DNA from: Sipunculus nudus
Lineage: Eukaryota; Annelida; Sipuncula; Golfingiida; Sipunculidae
Length of the DNA stretch: 64,000 nucleotides
Reading direction: 5' to 3'
Assembly: GCA_026874595.1 (NCBI GenBank)
Contig: CM049316.1
Location: forward strand, 39,126,695-39,190,694
Positions 13,006 to 25,023 of this stretch are shown in pieces (position 1 is the stretch's first letter; each line of letters opens with the position of its first letter). Below the pieces are notes generated by a model. The model was not told the DNA's origin. It saw only the letters and a list, made by a program, of their open reading frames with translations, and did no database searches. Made by a program: the position numbers and the translations under genes.

Positions 13006-13288
13006 TTAGGCCAAAAAAAAAATAAAAGGTATGGTTCTCAGGCACCGCCCGCGTCAATTTTAACCCCCCGCATCAAAAATTTTTATTTTGATTTTTATCT
13101 TTCAAGAAGATAAATAATACAATTTATGTAGTGATTAGAAAAAAAATTGTTGTTTTCATGCTTTTTCCTGATTAAATGACATTTTTATCTAAACATCCAA
13201 AAAAAGGTCAAGAATAAAATACCGCCCGCCCGCACTGATTTCTGATAAAAAGTGCCTGAGAACCATACCTTATTTTTTTTTGGCCTTA
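13006..13288. mobile_element. MITE with about 36-bp terminal inverted repeats, copy B
   Basis: The left end TTAGGCC, an A run, then AAAGGTATGGTTCTCAGGCA is mirrored at the right as TGCCTGAGAACCATACCTT, a T run, then GGCCTTA. The 20-base core of the terminal repeat is perfect in inverse orientation. The interior (GCACCGCCCGCG, then T/A-rich, then ACCGCCCGCCCGCACTG) matches copy A at 1881-2195. Non-autonomous; superfamily not assigned. Confidence 0.8.
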
Positions 13289-15390
13289 GAAGGTCAGAGA
13301 CACCAGTGTTCCCTACAGAAAACAGAGTACTAATTTATGTGTCAGATAAAAACTGAAAGACAAGGCACGATACAGATTCAAAATGAAGTACTCGTGACAA
13401 GTGTAGTCCATGTGTCTCACTTAAAATACTTGTTAAGAGGTCAGGGGTTATCAAGAATGGAATTACCTGAAGGAAGGCCGAACCGTTTTAAGATTAGTTT
13501 CCTGAACCAGATATATACACTTTGTAATTAGAGATCTGGTTTATATTCTATGAATCTTAAATCGGCAACTATGAAACATCTTGTTTCAAATATCTGTGTA
13601 CTTAGTGGGCAGAGTTCTGTTTGTGTACGTTTTGTGTCTACGATCGGTTACAAAGTGTCATCCAATTATTCTAACCATAAAAGAATAATTCTTAACCTGA
13701 GCGGTGTACACAACAAGCCTAAAGCATCACACTTGATAATGCAAACGAACAGTTTAATGTGTAAAAGGCACATCCGTCTTCCATGCATATGTGAGTTCCC
13801 ATGTAGGTACAGACCTTGAATGTGGCCCGTAGACTAAAAGCAATGTAAGTCCAGGTGTTTTAATATTAAGGAGTCTGTCTCGTTCCCCAGGAAAAGGAAT
13901 CAAGTAAGGGAAGATGCTTTCATTAATAAAATATAAAATCCAATAGTTGGTGGTGTACTTGCTGGTGACAACTGCTAAGGGTAAGATATAGCAAATTCGT
14001 GTAATATTAAGTCTCGGTACACCTACCGATAAAACACCGTGGCCTGAGAAATAAACTACCTATCACTAGGGAAGAGTAAACACAGCAGTTCCGATCTGTT
14101 TTGATATCCGATATGATCAGCACAACATAATAAGATAAGTTAGCTTGTCTTTACAGATGGTACACTGGTGCTGGTTTTATCGAATGGTTTACAGTTAGGT
14201 GGACGTAAATATAGACAATACATAAAAATTTAAGATTAACGAGCATCCAGTATGTGATCATATATCTGTGCATTCTTAGAACTATATTATTGCTTAACAA
14301 TAAATGATTAGGTAAAAATATTTTATTTATCTATTCATTAAGAGATCCCGTTTGTTTAATAATATCTTAAAATTTAGCCTATTGGCAAGTATTTAAATAT
14401 CATTTTATTCAACAGTCTCTTTGTGAATATTATGGAAAAGATCAAATTATATTTTTTTTTTCAAATATGTCACTTCTACACAGTAAAAATGTCATAAGCA
14501 AATCTCTCCGCGGATTAGCGATATCAAAAATCATAATCTTTGAAATCGAGAACAATGCAACTTATTTGTTCCTTCATTATTTAGCTTTATGCTTGTCTAA
14601 TAGTTATACAGTTGGGCATACTAGCTATTTTCAGAATAAACCGTAATTTTGCCCCTTAAAATTTCCCAAAATTGTTAGCCAGGGAAGCAATTTCCTTTAA
14701 CAATATGTGGAGCTTAATCTTCTTGACGCACTCCCCTTTGTCCCCAGCCCACACGCGGCGGGCACTTGCAATAAGGTATATCATTTCAGTTCATATTTGC
14801 CGAGGCCGGCATGTATTTTCAGGGAAGCTCGAATGCATAGCAATTTTGGTAGAAAATGACAGAAGTAAAAACCTTTCCCCCTGATACATCACTTGGTCCC
14901 ACCATTAGTTGTATGACAATAATAAGTCGCACTTTAATTTTTTTAAATTTTTTTTTTAATTTCACCCTTAAAAGCGTTTGGTGTGCTGGAGGACATTATA
15001 TTAAGAAATATTTTCTAAAATATGTAAAGTGATTTGCAAATTACGTTTTCCTTAACGTTGGCCTTAATGCAAACCACGTAACACAGCAAATGCTTGCAAC
15101 TTACAGCTTACATTCCATTTCAACGTAGAAGCAAAAAATCATTGCTGACGTATATCCGAGTCTTCTACCTGACATATATGCCTTGTTACCATAGTTTATC
15201 AGAGAAAAAAAAAGTTTCCTCTCCGGGATGGGTTGATAAAAAGTGAACCAGATGTAACGTGTGCAAAAGCCACGCTACTTGATAAGGAACATCCTGTTGC
15301 GTTTAGGAGAATATTACAGACGGTTATTCTGTTGCAGCTTTATTTGACTGAAAAATATGAGGATTATTACTTAGCAAAAGTAGAAGGAAA
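13289..15390. other. Upstream flank of the receptor gene
   Basis: Several frames are open for 60-90 codons but without recognisable domains or codon bias. No clear core promoter for the gene starting at 15391 was found. Confidence 0.4.
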
Positions 15391-15457
15391 ATGACTCCAT
15401 TCCGAAGATTCTGGTTAACATATTTGGCCGTGTGTAGTCTAGCGACAGCCAAAAAAG
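15391..15457 (+). CDS. Exon 1: start codon and signal peptide
   Basis: The ATG at 15391 is preceded by A at -3 (gaaaATGA). It opens a 22-codon reading frame with a classic signal peptide: basic n-region MTPFRR, hydrophobic core FWLTYLAVCSLA, and a small-residue cleavage region ATA before KK. The frame runs into a donor at 15458 (GTTTGT), leaving phase 1. The next supported exon (21278) also starts in phase 1 and restores Glu at the junction. Intron 1 is 5.8 kb and is filled mostly with repeats. No clear TATA box is visible in the 200 bases upstream. The exon is too short for a usual ORF scan and rests on signal-peptide character plus phase agreement. Confidence 0.65.
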
Positions 15458-16401
15458 GTTTGTCGTTCAGATTGATTGATCATATTTACGTTTCACTGCA
15501 GGGAGATAACCTTGAATGCATGTGGTAGCATATTTACCAGACAAAACGAGGATTAAACGGTTTCCCATAAAATTCCATTCAGTAGTTTCTCAATCACGCA
15601 GTATTTTCCCAAACTGGAATGAGCAGAATTTCTAGATTGTGATTCAGTTTGCGGTTACAAAGTGTGTGATGGAACACCTTCCGTCTCTTTTTTGAGTGCA
15701 AAGGATAATATGAGATAAAATATATATTATAAATCTTTGACAAATATTGAACATGTCCGTCCCTCGATAAGAAAGAGGTTTTGTGAGTACCATACCTTTA
15801 AAGACTGGGATGAATACTATCTGTAAGAGTAATTTTTATCTCCTGCGCCGACCACTTAAGAAATGAAAAAATGAAATACCAAAGGTTAGTGTAGAATTCA
15901 ATATAGTACAATATAAGCAAAGTTTCCCAGTTTGCCAGCCACTGTTTCGAGCATATATATGTGATATGCAATGCTTGAATACTATTTCTTCCGAGAAGTA
16001 TAAAAGTCAGCTAAACACCGATGTCCTGTTGTTGACAATGAACGTCATTTATGTGTGAACGCATCCCGTATTTAGATAATTCTAGAATTATCAATGATCT
16101 CAGCTTCACTTCATTTAAAAATTTGACCTACATTTCAAACTGAAAATTTATTGAGATGATTGTCCAAGACCTGACCTCAAGTAACAAATAAAGCACCCTA
16201 TCAAAGCTGACCAAGGTCAAGGACAGTTTTTTTGCAGCAACCATTGCGTTAATTTGTACTTAATACTTACAAAAGTGTGCAACGAAATGGAACGAACCTT
16301 TTACAGGTTCATGCATATATTTATTTAGGTTTGCATGAATACAATGACCTGGTCGCTGCGCATGCGCACAAGTTTCTGCGTCGCTACCGCTTCTTCCTAA
16401 A

Positions 16402-17313
16402 CAAGTGACCATGGGTCATGACGCTCAGCCGACTGTCATGTTGATAATATGTCCTTGCACAGACAACTAATTAAGATAGTTGGAATCATTGTTCATGCAT
16501 ATTAGCTTAAGTTCATCAAGACCCAAAAGCACAACAAATTTGATGACAATCCAACCAGCCTTTCATGAGGAATCTGGCAATTTTTGTGTAATTTGCATTA
16601 TTTCTGAGGTGCACAAACATACGCCAAAACTCTGAGAATATAGGTAACTGTGACCCAATTTCAGGTTTCTGGGAAGAACTTTTAAGGAACTCTCAGAAAG
16701 TCAAGCTAAAAGATTCTGGGCCCCATGGTTATGATTTGTGCCCTACTTTGGTATCAAATTGTCAATTATTTCTAGGGGGGGGGGTACTTCTGAGCCCCAT
16801 AGCTCGGACAATGTGGGTGACAGAGACCTAATTTCAGGTTTCCAAGGAGAACTTTTCATGGGCCTCCCAGCATGTCAAGAAAGAAGATTCCAGGTCTTGT
16901 TGTTACTATATGTGCCCTGTTAATAGGTGGCCGCATTTTTTAAGGTCTAAATAAATAGATAAAAGATAGTAAAAATTGAAAAATTACAGGTGGTGCCACC
17001 AGTCTGCAGAAACCGATGAAACACTCCATGATCAATATTCATGCATGATAAATGCATTAGTTCTTCAGATACTTGAGCTTTTGTATCAAATTAAACATTA
17101 TTCTAGGGGGTACTTGGAGCCCCATAGCTTTAAGAATATGAGCAACAGAGACCTAATTCAAGGTTTCAAAAAGATTTTTCATGGAACTCCCTGTGTGTAA
17201 AGTTAGAAGATTCCAGGTCCAGTGGTTACGATTGCACGATGGCCAGATGGCCGGACGAACGACGGACAAAGAGTGATCGCTATAGCTTAGATGACTTACA
17301 TTCAGCTGAGCTA
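16402..17313 (-). mobile_element. HINE/Helentron-like non-autonomous element, complete short copy
   Basis: Read on the - strand it starts TTAGCTCAGCTGAATGTAAG and ends GCTGAGCGTCATGACCCATGG followed by TCACTTGTTT. It has subterminal inverted repeats (GCTCAGCTG / GCTGAGC) and a 3' hairpin. The interior carries about two diverged 340-bp units ('acctaattcaggttt', 'gagccccatagct'). These traits match non-autonomous Helentron-type elements such as the pearl-like repeats of bivalves; the family assignment is inference. Confidence 0.6.
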
Positions 17314-18098
17314 ACAATAGGTTAACGTGGTGTTTTTCATGTGTCTGTCAAAGTGTGGTATCGGATTCAAACTCGTTTATGTTTTTTTTTCTGCCGGGAT
17401 TAATTCCGTCCAGGTAGGGCCTTTTGTTAAACAAACTTCCTGCCAGATCTCCGGTACGTACACCAAGGGATTATCAGTGATCAAGCGGGTACAAGTGCAG
17501 AGAGGGGAACGTACGTAATCAGACACTTGTCTGAGGCGATAACGCGGGACCCGTGTGCTGGCTTGCTGTCACTGTGTCAGACCTGGATCCAAATCAAGAT
17601 TTACGCTGAAGCTAATTTTGAGTTTTGTTTAGGTTATCTCAACAGTCGGTTTATTTATATTTGTGTTTCAGTGACTGGGCCACTAGCGCAACCCTCGTAT
17701 CTGCTTCAACACAGTGCCTTCAGCAATAAATATATACAATAAATTGTAAATTAAACCAGTATGCTCCGAGCAGTTGTTTTTTTTTTCTTTAATTATATTA
17801 TAAATTAAATATTCTGAGTACTCAATATAAAGTTATCAGTTGGGTTGTCAAAAGCTGTGTAACCAAAGATTACTGGAATATTAATTTGTTAATTGAAATT
17901 AAGGAATTATGTATTCATTACTCCCTTTTTCAGTAGCACCCATGCTAGATTTTTTCATCAGAGCTTGCTACATGTATAATACAGGGTTAGTTATTATTCA
18001 ATGTTTTTAATGTGGGCATTAATACGTATTAAATATTCAATCATATATTCCAGCTGATGTTATTAAAAATCTTAAAGGTGATTATAAATACAAATACT

Positions 18099-18153
18099 AA
18101 TACTAATTTATTACTGATATAAATCAACAGTATATCAGTAATAAATTAGTATT
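18099..18153. repeat. Perfect 23-bp inverted repeat (hairpin), 9-base loop
   Basis: The arms 18099-18121 and 18131-18153 are exact reverse complements, beginning AATACTAATTTATTACTG. The loop is AATCAACAG. AT-rich stem. Could be a palindromic MITE remnant. Confidence 0.85.
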
Positions 18154-18562
18154 TAATAAGTTCAGTGTGTACATATACTAATAACTTTCACTTTTTTGTA
18201 AAGGTTAGTTAAAATAATTAAGCCATCAACAATAGTAGAGAGGATCCCCAAGGAAAATGATCTGCAGTATTTAGGCCCATAGGCAATAAGACAGGAATAA
18301 CCTTATGTGCATGCCTAGAATGTTAAGACATTTCAGCTTGGGCGACCTGTGAAGTCACAAGACATGAAAATACCAGATCGAACTTTGAATGTTTGGTTGA
18401 TTTTGTTACTAAATGACTGCATCAAATTTTAAAAGACCACAGTGTTTCTTGTGTGTTTAAATGTATACAACATAACTGCATAACAACAAATTTGCCAACA
18501 TTGATAAGGATGTGGATACTTCTTTCTACATTTTAAATTAGCTGAAATATATTTGTGATGTT

Positions 18563-20590
18563 TTTAGCTCAGCTGACTGTAAGTCATCTGAGCTATAGCG
18601 ATCACTCTTTGTCCGTCGTCCGTCCGGCCGTCTGTCCGTCTGTCCGTTAACAAGGCACAAATCGTAACCACTAGTCCTGGAATCTTCTAATTTTATATCC
18701 AGGGAGTTCCATAAAAAATCTCCTTGGAAACCTGGAATTAGGTCTTTGCTTCCCATATTCTTCAAGCAATGGGGCTCCGAAGTACCCCCCAGAATAATAA
18801 AAAAAATTTATACAAAAGCTCAAATATCTGAACAACTAATGGATTAATCACCACGATTCTTTGCATAAATATTGATCATGAAGTGTTTCATCAGTTTCTG
18901 CAGACTGGTGGCGCCACCTGTATTTTTTTATTTTTTTACAAATTTTTATCCCTATTTTTGAGACCTCAAAAGATGCCGTCATCTCATAACAGGGCACAAA
19001 TCGTAAACGCTGGACCAGGAATTTTCTCACTTTACATCCACAGGGATTTATGAAAAGTCTTCCGTGAAGCCTGGAATTAGGTCTCTGTTATCCATATTCT
19101 TCAAGCAATGGGGCTCCGAAGTACCTCCCAAAATAACTAAAATTTTGATACAAAAGCTCAAGTATCTGGACAACCAATGCATTGATCACCATGGTTTTTT
19201 TTGCTTGGATATTAATCATGGAGTGTTTTATCAGTTTCTAAAGACCAAATATCATCCTGAGGTCTATGTAAACTCTTTCTGGAAACCTGGAATTAGGTCT
19301 CTGTTACCCATATTCTTCAAGCAATGGGGCTCCGAAGTATCCCCCAGAATAATGAAAAATTTGATACAAAAGCTCAAATATCTGAACAACTGATGCATTA
19401 ATCACCATGATTCTTTGCATGAATATTGATCATGAAGTGTTTCATCAGTTTCTGCAGACTGGTGGCGCCACCTGTATTTTTTTTTTACGAATTTTTATCC
19501 CTATTTTTGAGACCTCAAAAAAGATGCCGTCATCTGTTAACAGGGCACAAATCGTAAACGCTGGACCAGGAATTTTCTCACTTTACATCCACAGGGATTT
19601 ATGAAAAGTCTTCCGTGAAGCCTGGAATTAGGTCTCTGTTATCCATATTCTTCAAGCAATGGGGCTCCGAAGTACCTCCCAAAATAACTAAAATTTTGAT
19701 ACAAAAGCTCAAGTATATGAACAACCAATGCATTGATCACCATGGTTTTTTGCTTGGATATTAATCATGGAGTGGTTCATCAGTTTCTGCAGACTGGTGA
19801 CGCCACCTGTATTTTTTTCGATTTTTTTATGATTTTTTTCTCTATTTTTGAGACCTAAAAGATGCCGTCATCTGTTGACAGGGCACAAATCGTAACAAAT
19901 GGACCTTGAATCTTCTCAATTTACACCCAGAGAGGTCTATGAAAAGTCTTCCTGGAAACCTGGAATTAGGTGTCTGTTACCCATGCATATTCTTCAAGCT
20001 ATGGGGCTCCGAAGTACCTCCCAGAATAACTAAAATTTGATACAAAAGCTCAAGAATCTGAACAACCAAGGCGTTGATCACCATGATTTTTTTGCATGGA
20101 TATTGATCATGGAGTGTTCCATCAGTTTCTGCAGACTGGTGCCGCCACCTGTATTTTTTCGATTTTTTACGATTTTTTTCTCTATTTTTGAGACTTTAAA
20201 AGATGCCGTCATCTGTTAACAGGACACAAATCGTAACCGCTGGACCTTGCATCTTCTCAATTTACATCCAGATAGGTCTATGAAAAGTCTTCCTGGAAAC
20301 CTAGAATTATGTCTCTGTTACCCATATTCTTCAAGCTATGGGGCTCCGAAGTACCCCCCGGAACAAATAAAAGTTTGTTACAAAAGCTCAAGTATCTGAA
20401 CAACTATTGCATGGATCACCATGATTCTTAGCATGGATATTGATCATGGGGTGTTACATCAGTTTTTGCCGGATATTGGTGCCTTCTGTATTTTTCGATT
20501 TTTTTAACGTTTTTTTTTTTTTCTCTATTTTTGAGACTTTAAAAGATGCCGTCATCTGTTAAAAGCGCACAAATCTTGATAAGCATTCGG
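18563..20590 (+). mobile_element. HINE-like element, 5' end present, array of about 340-bp units
   Basis: It starts TTTAGCTCAGCTGACTGTAAG, followed by a GTCCGTC-rich stretch. It then contains repeated units marked by 'gcacaaatcgtaa' near 18652, 18991, 19543, 19880 and 20222 (last, diverged at 20566), each with 'tggggctccgaagtacc' and GGTGGCGCCACC. Spacing is about 340 bp except for one 552-bp interval that contains an internal duplication. No 3' hairpin end, so 3'-truncated. Small open frames inside are repeat-derived. Confidence 0.65.
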
Positions 20591-21277
20591 TAACATAAGT
20601 CATGGAACATTCGGATTCACTGAAACATTGGCAAAAGGATGAACCTGAATTATTTTAGCAGTACCAATTCTTAATGCGGAGGGCTTAGGATAGCATGCCC
20701 GTTGCACATTTCTTCCCTTGGAGAGTGCAGTCGGTCCTTCGAGTTTAATGTCAAGATTTAGTGTCAAGGACCAAGCAAAATAATTCTGTATGAAGTGAGA
20801 ACCTTCATCTTAATATTTACGCTTCTGTTATCCATTTACAGGTTAACCTAAAGAATATGTTATCTGTTCACCTGCCATAATCGCCATCCGCTTATGTCCG
20901 AATTTTTATGCATTTGTCTACTTTTAGCTTGTTCCCTTTTCTTACATTTGTCCGGACCCAGTGATATATTACAGAATAGCAGTCCCATTGCCTGCCTTAA
21001 TTTTTAAACAAACTCAAACCATAGGATGACCTGCCAGAACTGATAAAATTTCATTACCTGATTTTGACCAGGGAACGAGGTTGTGCAATAATTAGATATA
21101 TAATATTCAAAACGTGCAAGTCATAAATATAAGAGGGAAATATGTATAGGATTTCCATAAATAAATGCTCGTAAAATTAAAGTTTCTTCATAACTTTGTA
21201 TCCAGTCACCATGGTACATCATGTAACAATATATAAATTATTATAATGAAAAATATTTTTTCTATTCCCTTCTCTAG

Positions 21278-21493
21278 AACTTGGCCGCCGCAGCTTGTGT
21301 GGAAAACTCAACAACTGGTGGGAAGCTCGTATGTGTTGTGATCGTAAAGAAGCATCACTGCCAACTATTCATAGCCAGTCAGACGTCCAAAGATTACGTG
21401 AAGATATGAAGACAAATCAACATAACTCTACGTGGATCAATGTTGAGCTTAAAGACATGGAGGCCTGGCAGTGGGTAGACGGATCAAAAGATG
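21278..21493 (+). CDS. Exon 2: N-terminal half of C-type lectin-like domain 1
   Basis: A pyrimidine-rich tract ending in TCTCTAG precedes the exon, and GTAAGA follows it; both boundaries are phase 1. The 72-residue product has CTLD hallmarks: NNWWEARMCC (aromatic and WEAR-type helix start), ASLPTIHS (the usual 'A-L-x-x-I-x-S' strand), a helix ending LREDMKTN, then STWI and the W-x-W-x-DGS strand (WQWVDGSKDG). There is one N-glycosylation sequon (NST). I see no EPN, QPD or WND motif in this half, so canonical calcium-dependent sugar binding is not indicated. The exon ends exactly where many split CTLDs end and should join the C-terminal half at 46380. It could instead be the first exon half of a separate lectin gene if intron 2 is not real. 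Confidence 0.75.
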
Positions 21494-21560
21494 GTAAGAC
21501 GATTCGAATTTTCTCATATAAAACTTTCTCATATAAAACGTGACACCTCAATAACGTTTT

Positions 21561-24382
21561 TTAGCTCAGCTGACTGTAAGTAATCTGAGCTATAGTGATC
21601 ACTCTTTGTCTGTCGTCCGTCCGGCCGTCCGTCAGTTAACAGGGCACAAACTGTAACTGCTGGACCTAGAATCTTGTAACTTGACATCCTGGGAGCTTCA
21701 TAAAAAATCTTCTTGGAACCTGAAATTACCTCTCTGTTACCCATATTCTTTGAGCTATGGGGCTCCAAAGTACCTCCCAGAATAATGAAAAATTTGATAC
21801 AAAAGCTCAATTATCTGAACAACTTTTTTTGCATGATTATTGATCGTGGAGTGTTCATCAGTTTCTGCAGTCTGGTGGCGCCACCTGTATTTTTTCGATT
21901 TTTACGAATGTTTTTCTCTATTTTTGAGACCTCTTAAGATGTGGTTATCTGTTAACAAGGCAAAAATCGTAAAGACTGGACCTAGAATCTCTGTTACCAA
22001 TATCCTTCGAGCTATGGGGCTCCGAAGTACCCCCCAGAATAATGGAAAATTTGATACAAAAGCTCAAGTATCTGAATAACTACTGCATTGGTCATCATGA
22101 TTCTTTGCATGAATATAGATCATGGGATGTTCCATCACCTCCTGCAGACTGGTGGCGCCACCTGTATTCTTTCAATTTTTACGATTTTTTTTTCTCTTTT
22201 TTTTCAGACCTGCAATGAAACTGTCATATGTTAACAGGGCACAAATTGTAATCACCCGACCTGGAATCTTCAAACTTAATATACAGAGAGGTCCATAAAA
22301 AGTCTCTATGGAAACCTGAAATTAGGTCTCTGTTACCCATATCCTCCGAGCTATGGGGCTCTGAAGTACCACCCAGAATAATGGAAAATTTGATACAAAA
22401 GCTCAAGTATCTGAATAACTACTGCATTGATCACCATGATTCTTTGCATGAATATTGATCATGGGATGTTCCATCACTTTCCCACAGACTGGTGGCACCA
22501 ACTATATTTTTTCCAATTTTTTACTAATTTTTTTTTCTCTTTTTTTTCAGACCTGCAATGAAACTGTCATCCGTTAACAGGGCACAAATCGTAACCACTA
22601 GACCTGGAATCTTCTAACTAATTATCCAGGGACGTCCATGAATAATCTCATTGAAAACCTGAAATTAGGTCTCTATTCCCATATCCTTCGAGCTATGGGG
22701 CTCTGAAGTACCCCCCAGAATAATGCAAAATTTGATACAAAAGCTCAAGTATCTGAATAACTATTACATTGATCACCATGATTCTTTGCATGAAAATTGA
22801 TCATGGGATGTTCCATCACTTCCTGCAGACTGGTGGCGCCACCTGAATATTTTTCCAATTTTACTTTTTTTTCTATATATTTGAAACCTTCAAAGAAGCT
22901 GTCATCTGTTAACAGGGTACAAATCGTAACCACTGGACCTGGAATCTTCAAACTAATTATCCAGGGAGGTCCATGAATAATCTCATTGAAAACCTGAATT
23001 AGGTCTCTGTTACCCATATCCTTCGAGCTATTGGGCTCTGAAGTAACCGCCAGAATAATGCAAAATTTCATACAAAAGCTCAAGTATCTGAATAACTACT
23101 ACATTGATAACCATGATTCTTTGCATGAATATTGATCATGGGATGTTCCATCACTTCCTGCAGACTGGTGGCGCCACCTGAATTTTTTTTCCAATTTTAC
23201 TTTTTTTCTATATATTTGAGACCTTCAAAGAAGCTGTCATCTGTTAACAGGGCACAAATCGTAACCACTGGACCTGGAATCTTCAAACTAATTATCCAGG
23301 GACGTCCATGAATAATCTCATTGAAATCCTGAAATTAGGTCTCTGTTACCCATATCCTTCGGGCTATGAGGCTCTGAAGTACCCCCCAGAATAATGCAAA
23401 AATTGATACAAAAGCTCAAGTATCTGAATAACTACTACATTGATCACCATGATTCTTTGCATGAATATTGATCATGGGATGTTCCATCACTTCCTGCAGA
23501 CTGGTGGCGCCACCTGAATTTTTTTCCAATTTTACTTTTTTTCTATATATTTGAGACCTTCAAAGAAGCTGTCATCTGTTAACAGGGTACAAATCGTAAC
23601 CGCTGGACCTGCATTCTTCTAACTTAATATCAAGAGAGCTCCATGAAAAGTCTCTATGCAAACCTGAAATTAGGTCTCTGTTACCCATATCCTTTGAGCT
23701 GTGGGGCTTGTAAGTACTCCTAAAAACAATTAAAAATGTGATACAAAAGCTGCAGTATCTGAATAACTAATGTACTGATGGCCATGATTGTTTGCATTCA
23801 TATTGATCACGGAGTGTTTCATCAGTTCCTGCAGAGTGTTGGTGCCACCTATTTTTTTTTTTTTTTTAATTTGTTCGCATTTTTTTCTCGTTTTGAGACT
23901 TTCAAATAAAGCCTCATCTTGAAACAGGGCACAAATCGTAACCACTTGACCTAGAATCTTCATACTTGACAGCTAGGGAGCTCCATGAAAAGTCTTCATG
24001 GAAATCTGAAATTAGGTCTCTGTTACCAAAATCCTCTGAGCTATCGGTCTCATAAGTACCCCCGAAATAATTAAAAATGTGATACAAAAACGGTGTTTGT
24101 TTCTGGAGAACTCCTCTGAGACCCTTGGACTAATTTTCCGTAACCCGGCATAGTTGTTCCCTCACCTATGTAGTTGTGCATAACAAAGACAGGTGGCACC
24201 ACCTGCAATCGTTTCTGGGCAGTCTGAATCTGGGTGTCTTTTAGATAACAGCCGATATCTCAGGAGTGGCTCAATGTATTGAGCTGAAAGTTAGCATGTA
24301 TATAGATCTTGGATCTCTCCATCTTGTAATCGAACTCAACAATCCTTGAATTCAGCAGAGCGTCATGGCCCATTGGCCACTA
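21561..24382 (+). mobile_element. HINE-like element, complete long copy with 340-bp tandem units
   Basis: It starts TTAGCTCAGCTGACTGTAAG and ends CAGAGCGTCATGGCCCATTG followed by GCCACTAG. In between are about eight tandem units marked by 'gcacaaatcgtaa' near 21643, 21958, 22231, 22580, 22917, 23260, 23588 and 23925 (spacings 273-349 bp). Five carry GGTGGCGCCACC or a one-base variant. The 3' terminus forms a TGGCC/GGCCA hairpin. No coding capacity. Confidence 0.65.
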
Positions 24383-24383
24383 G

Positions 24384-24480
24384 TTTTAGCTCAGCTGACT
24401 CTAAGTCATCTGGGCTATAGTCATGGTCTTTTGTTCTTTGTCCGTCCGTCCGGACGTCCGTTAACAGGGCGCGTTCTGAA
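24384..24480 (+). mobile_element. 5' end fragment of a second HINE-like copy, head-to-tail
   Basis: TTTAGCTCAGCTGACTCTAAG begins one or two bases after the 3' end of the previous copy. It continues through the GTCCGTC-rich stretch and breaks off after 'aacagggcgc'. Head-to-tail abutment is typical of rolling-circle elements. Confidence 0.55.
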
Positions 24481-25023
24481 ACCAAAAATCCGAAAATCGC
24501 ATACAGATAGAAGTCCCAACAATCTCCTACCTTACTCGGTCATTGTTACTTCGTTCCATTTTTTTTTAGAAATTAAACGTTAAACTCCATTTACAGCATA
24601 ATCTTTTTGTTACTTTTCAAAGCTGCCCCTCTTTGAAAACCACTGGAGTTATTGTATTCATGTTTGATATTTAACAATTCCTGCTTATATTTCATATGTA
24701 TATGCCATAAAATAGGTCAATATAGCGTAAATTGTTGAAATTATGGGCTCAAACATATTGCATTTTGTCAAAAATCAGGAATTAAATTACTCACCTAACA
24801 AGCTAATTGCTGAAGCTAGAGCCTTTTTTCTCAAGGATATAACTTTTTTTTACTCAAGATTCAATTATATATCAGAAATCAGATCAGAAAATGTACAAAA
24901 GTTATTAGCATAATTATAAAACCTGTACCTTAAATTTGGCCCCATTATGAGCATGGCACATTTTTATCTATATTTTTATCTATATTTTAAAGTGAAAGCT
25001 CTAAAATTAAGCTAGTTGTTGAA

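Larger units (their letters stand above)
15458..21277 (+). other. Intron 1 of the receptor gene (5.8 kb)
   Basis: This is bounded by GTTTGT and TCTCTAG. It contains one reverse-oriented HINE-like element (16402-17313), one forward 3'-truncated array (18563-20590) and a perfect hairpin (18099-18153). I see no coding sequence elsewhere in it, including 17314-18098 and 20591-21277. Confidence 0.6.

Noticed and set aside
13337-13819. Two adjacent short open frames upstream of the receptor gene
   Set aside because: No domain, no coding bias, no splice support linking them to exon 1.
18563-24583. Several 60-112-codon open frames in the arrays
   Set aside because: They recur in both strands of the 340-bp units and carry no domain; shadows of repeats.
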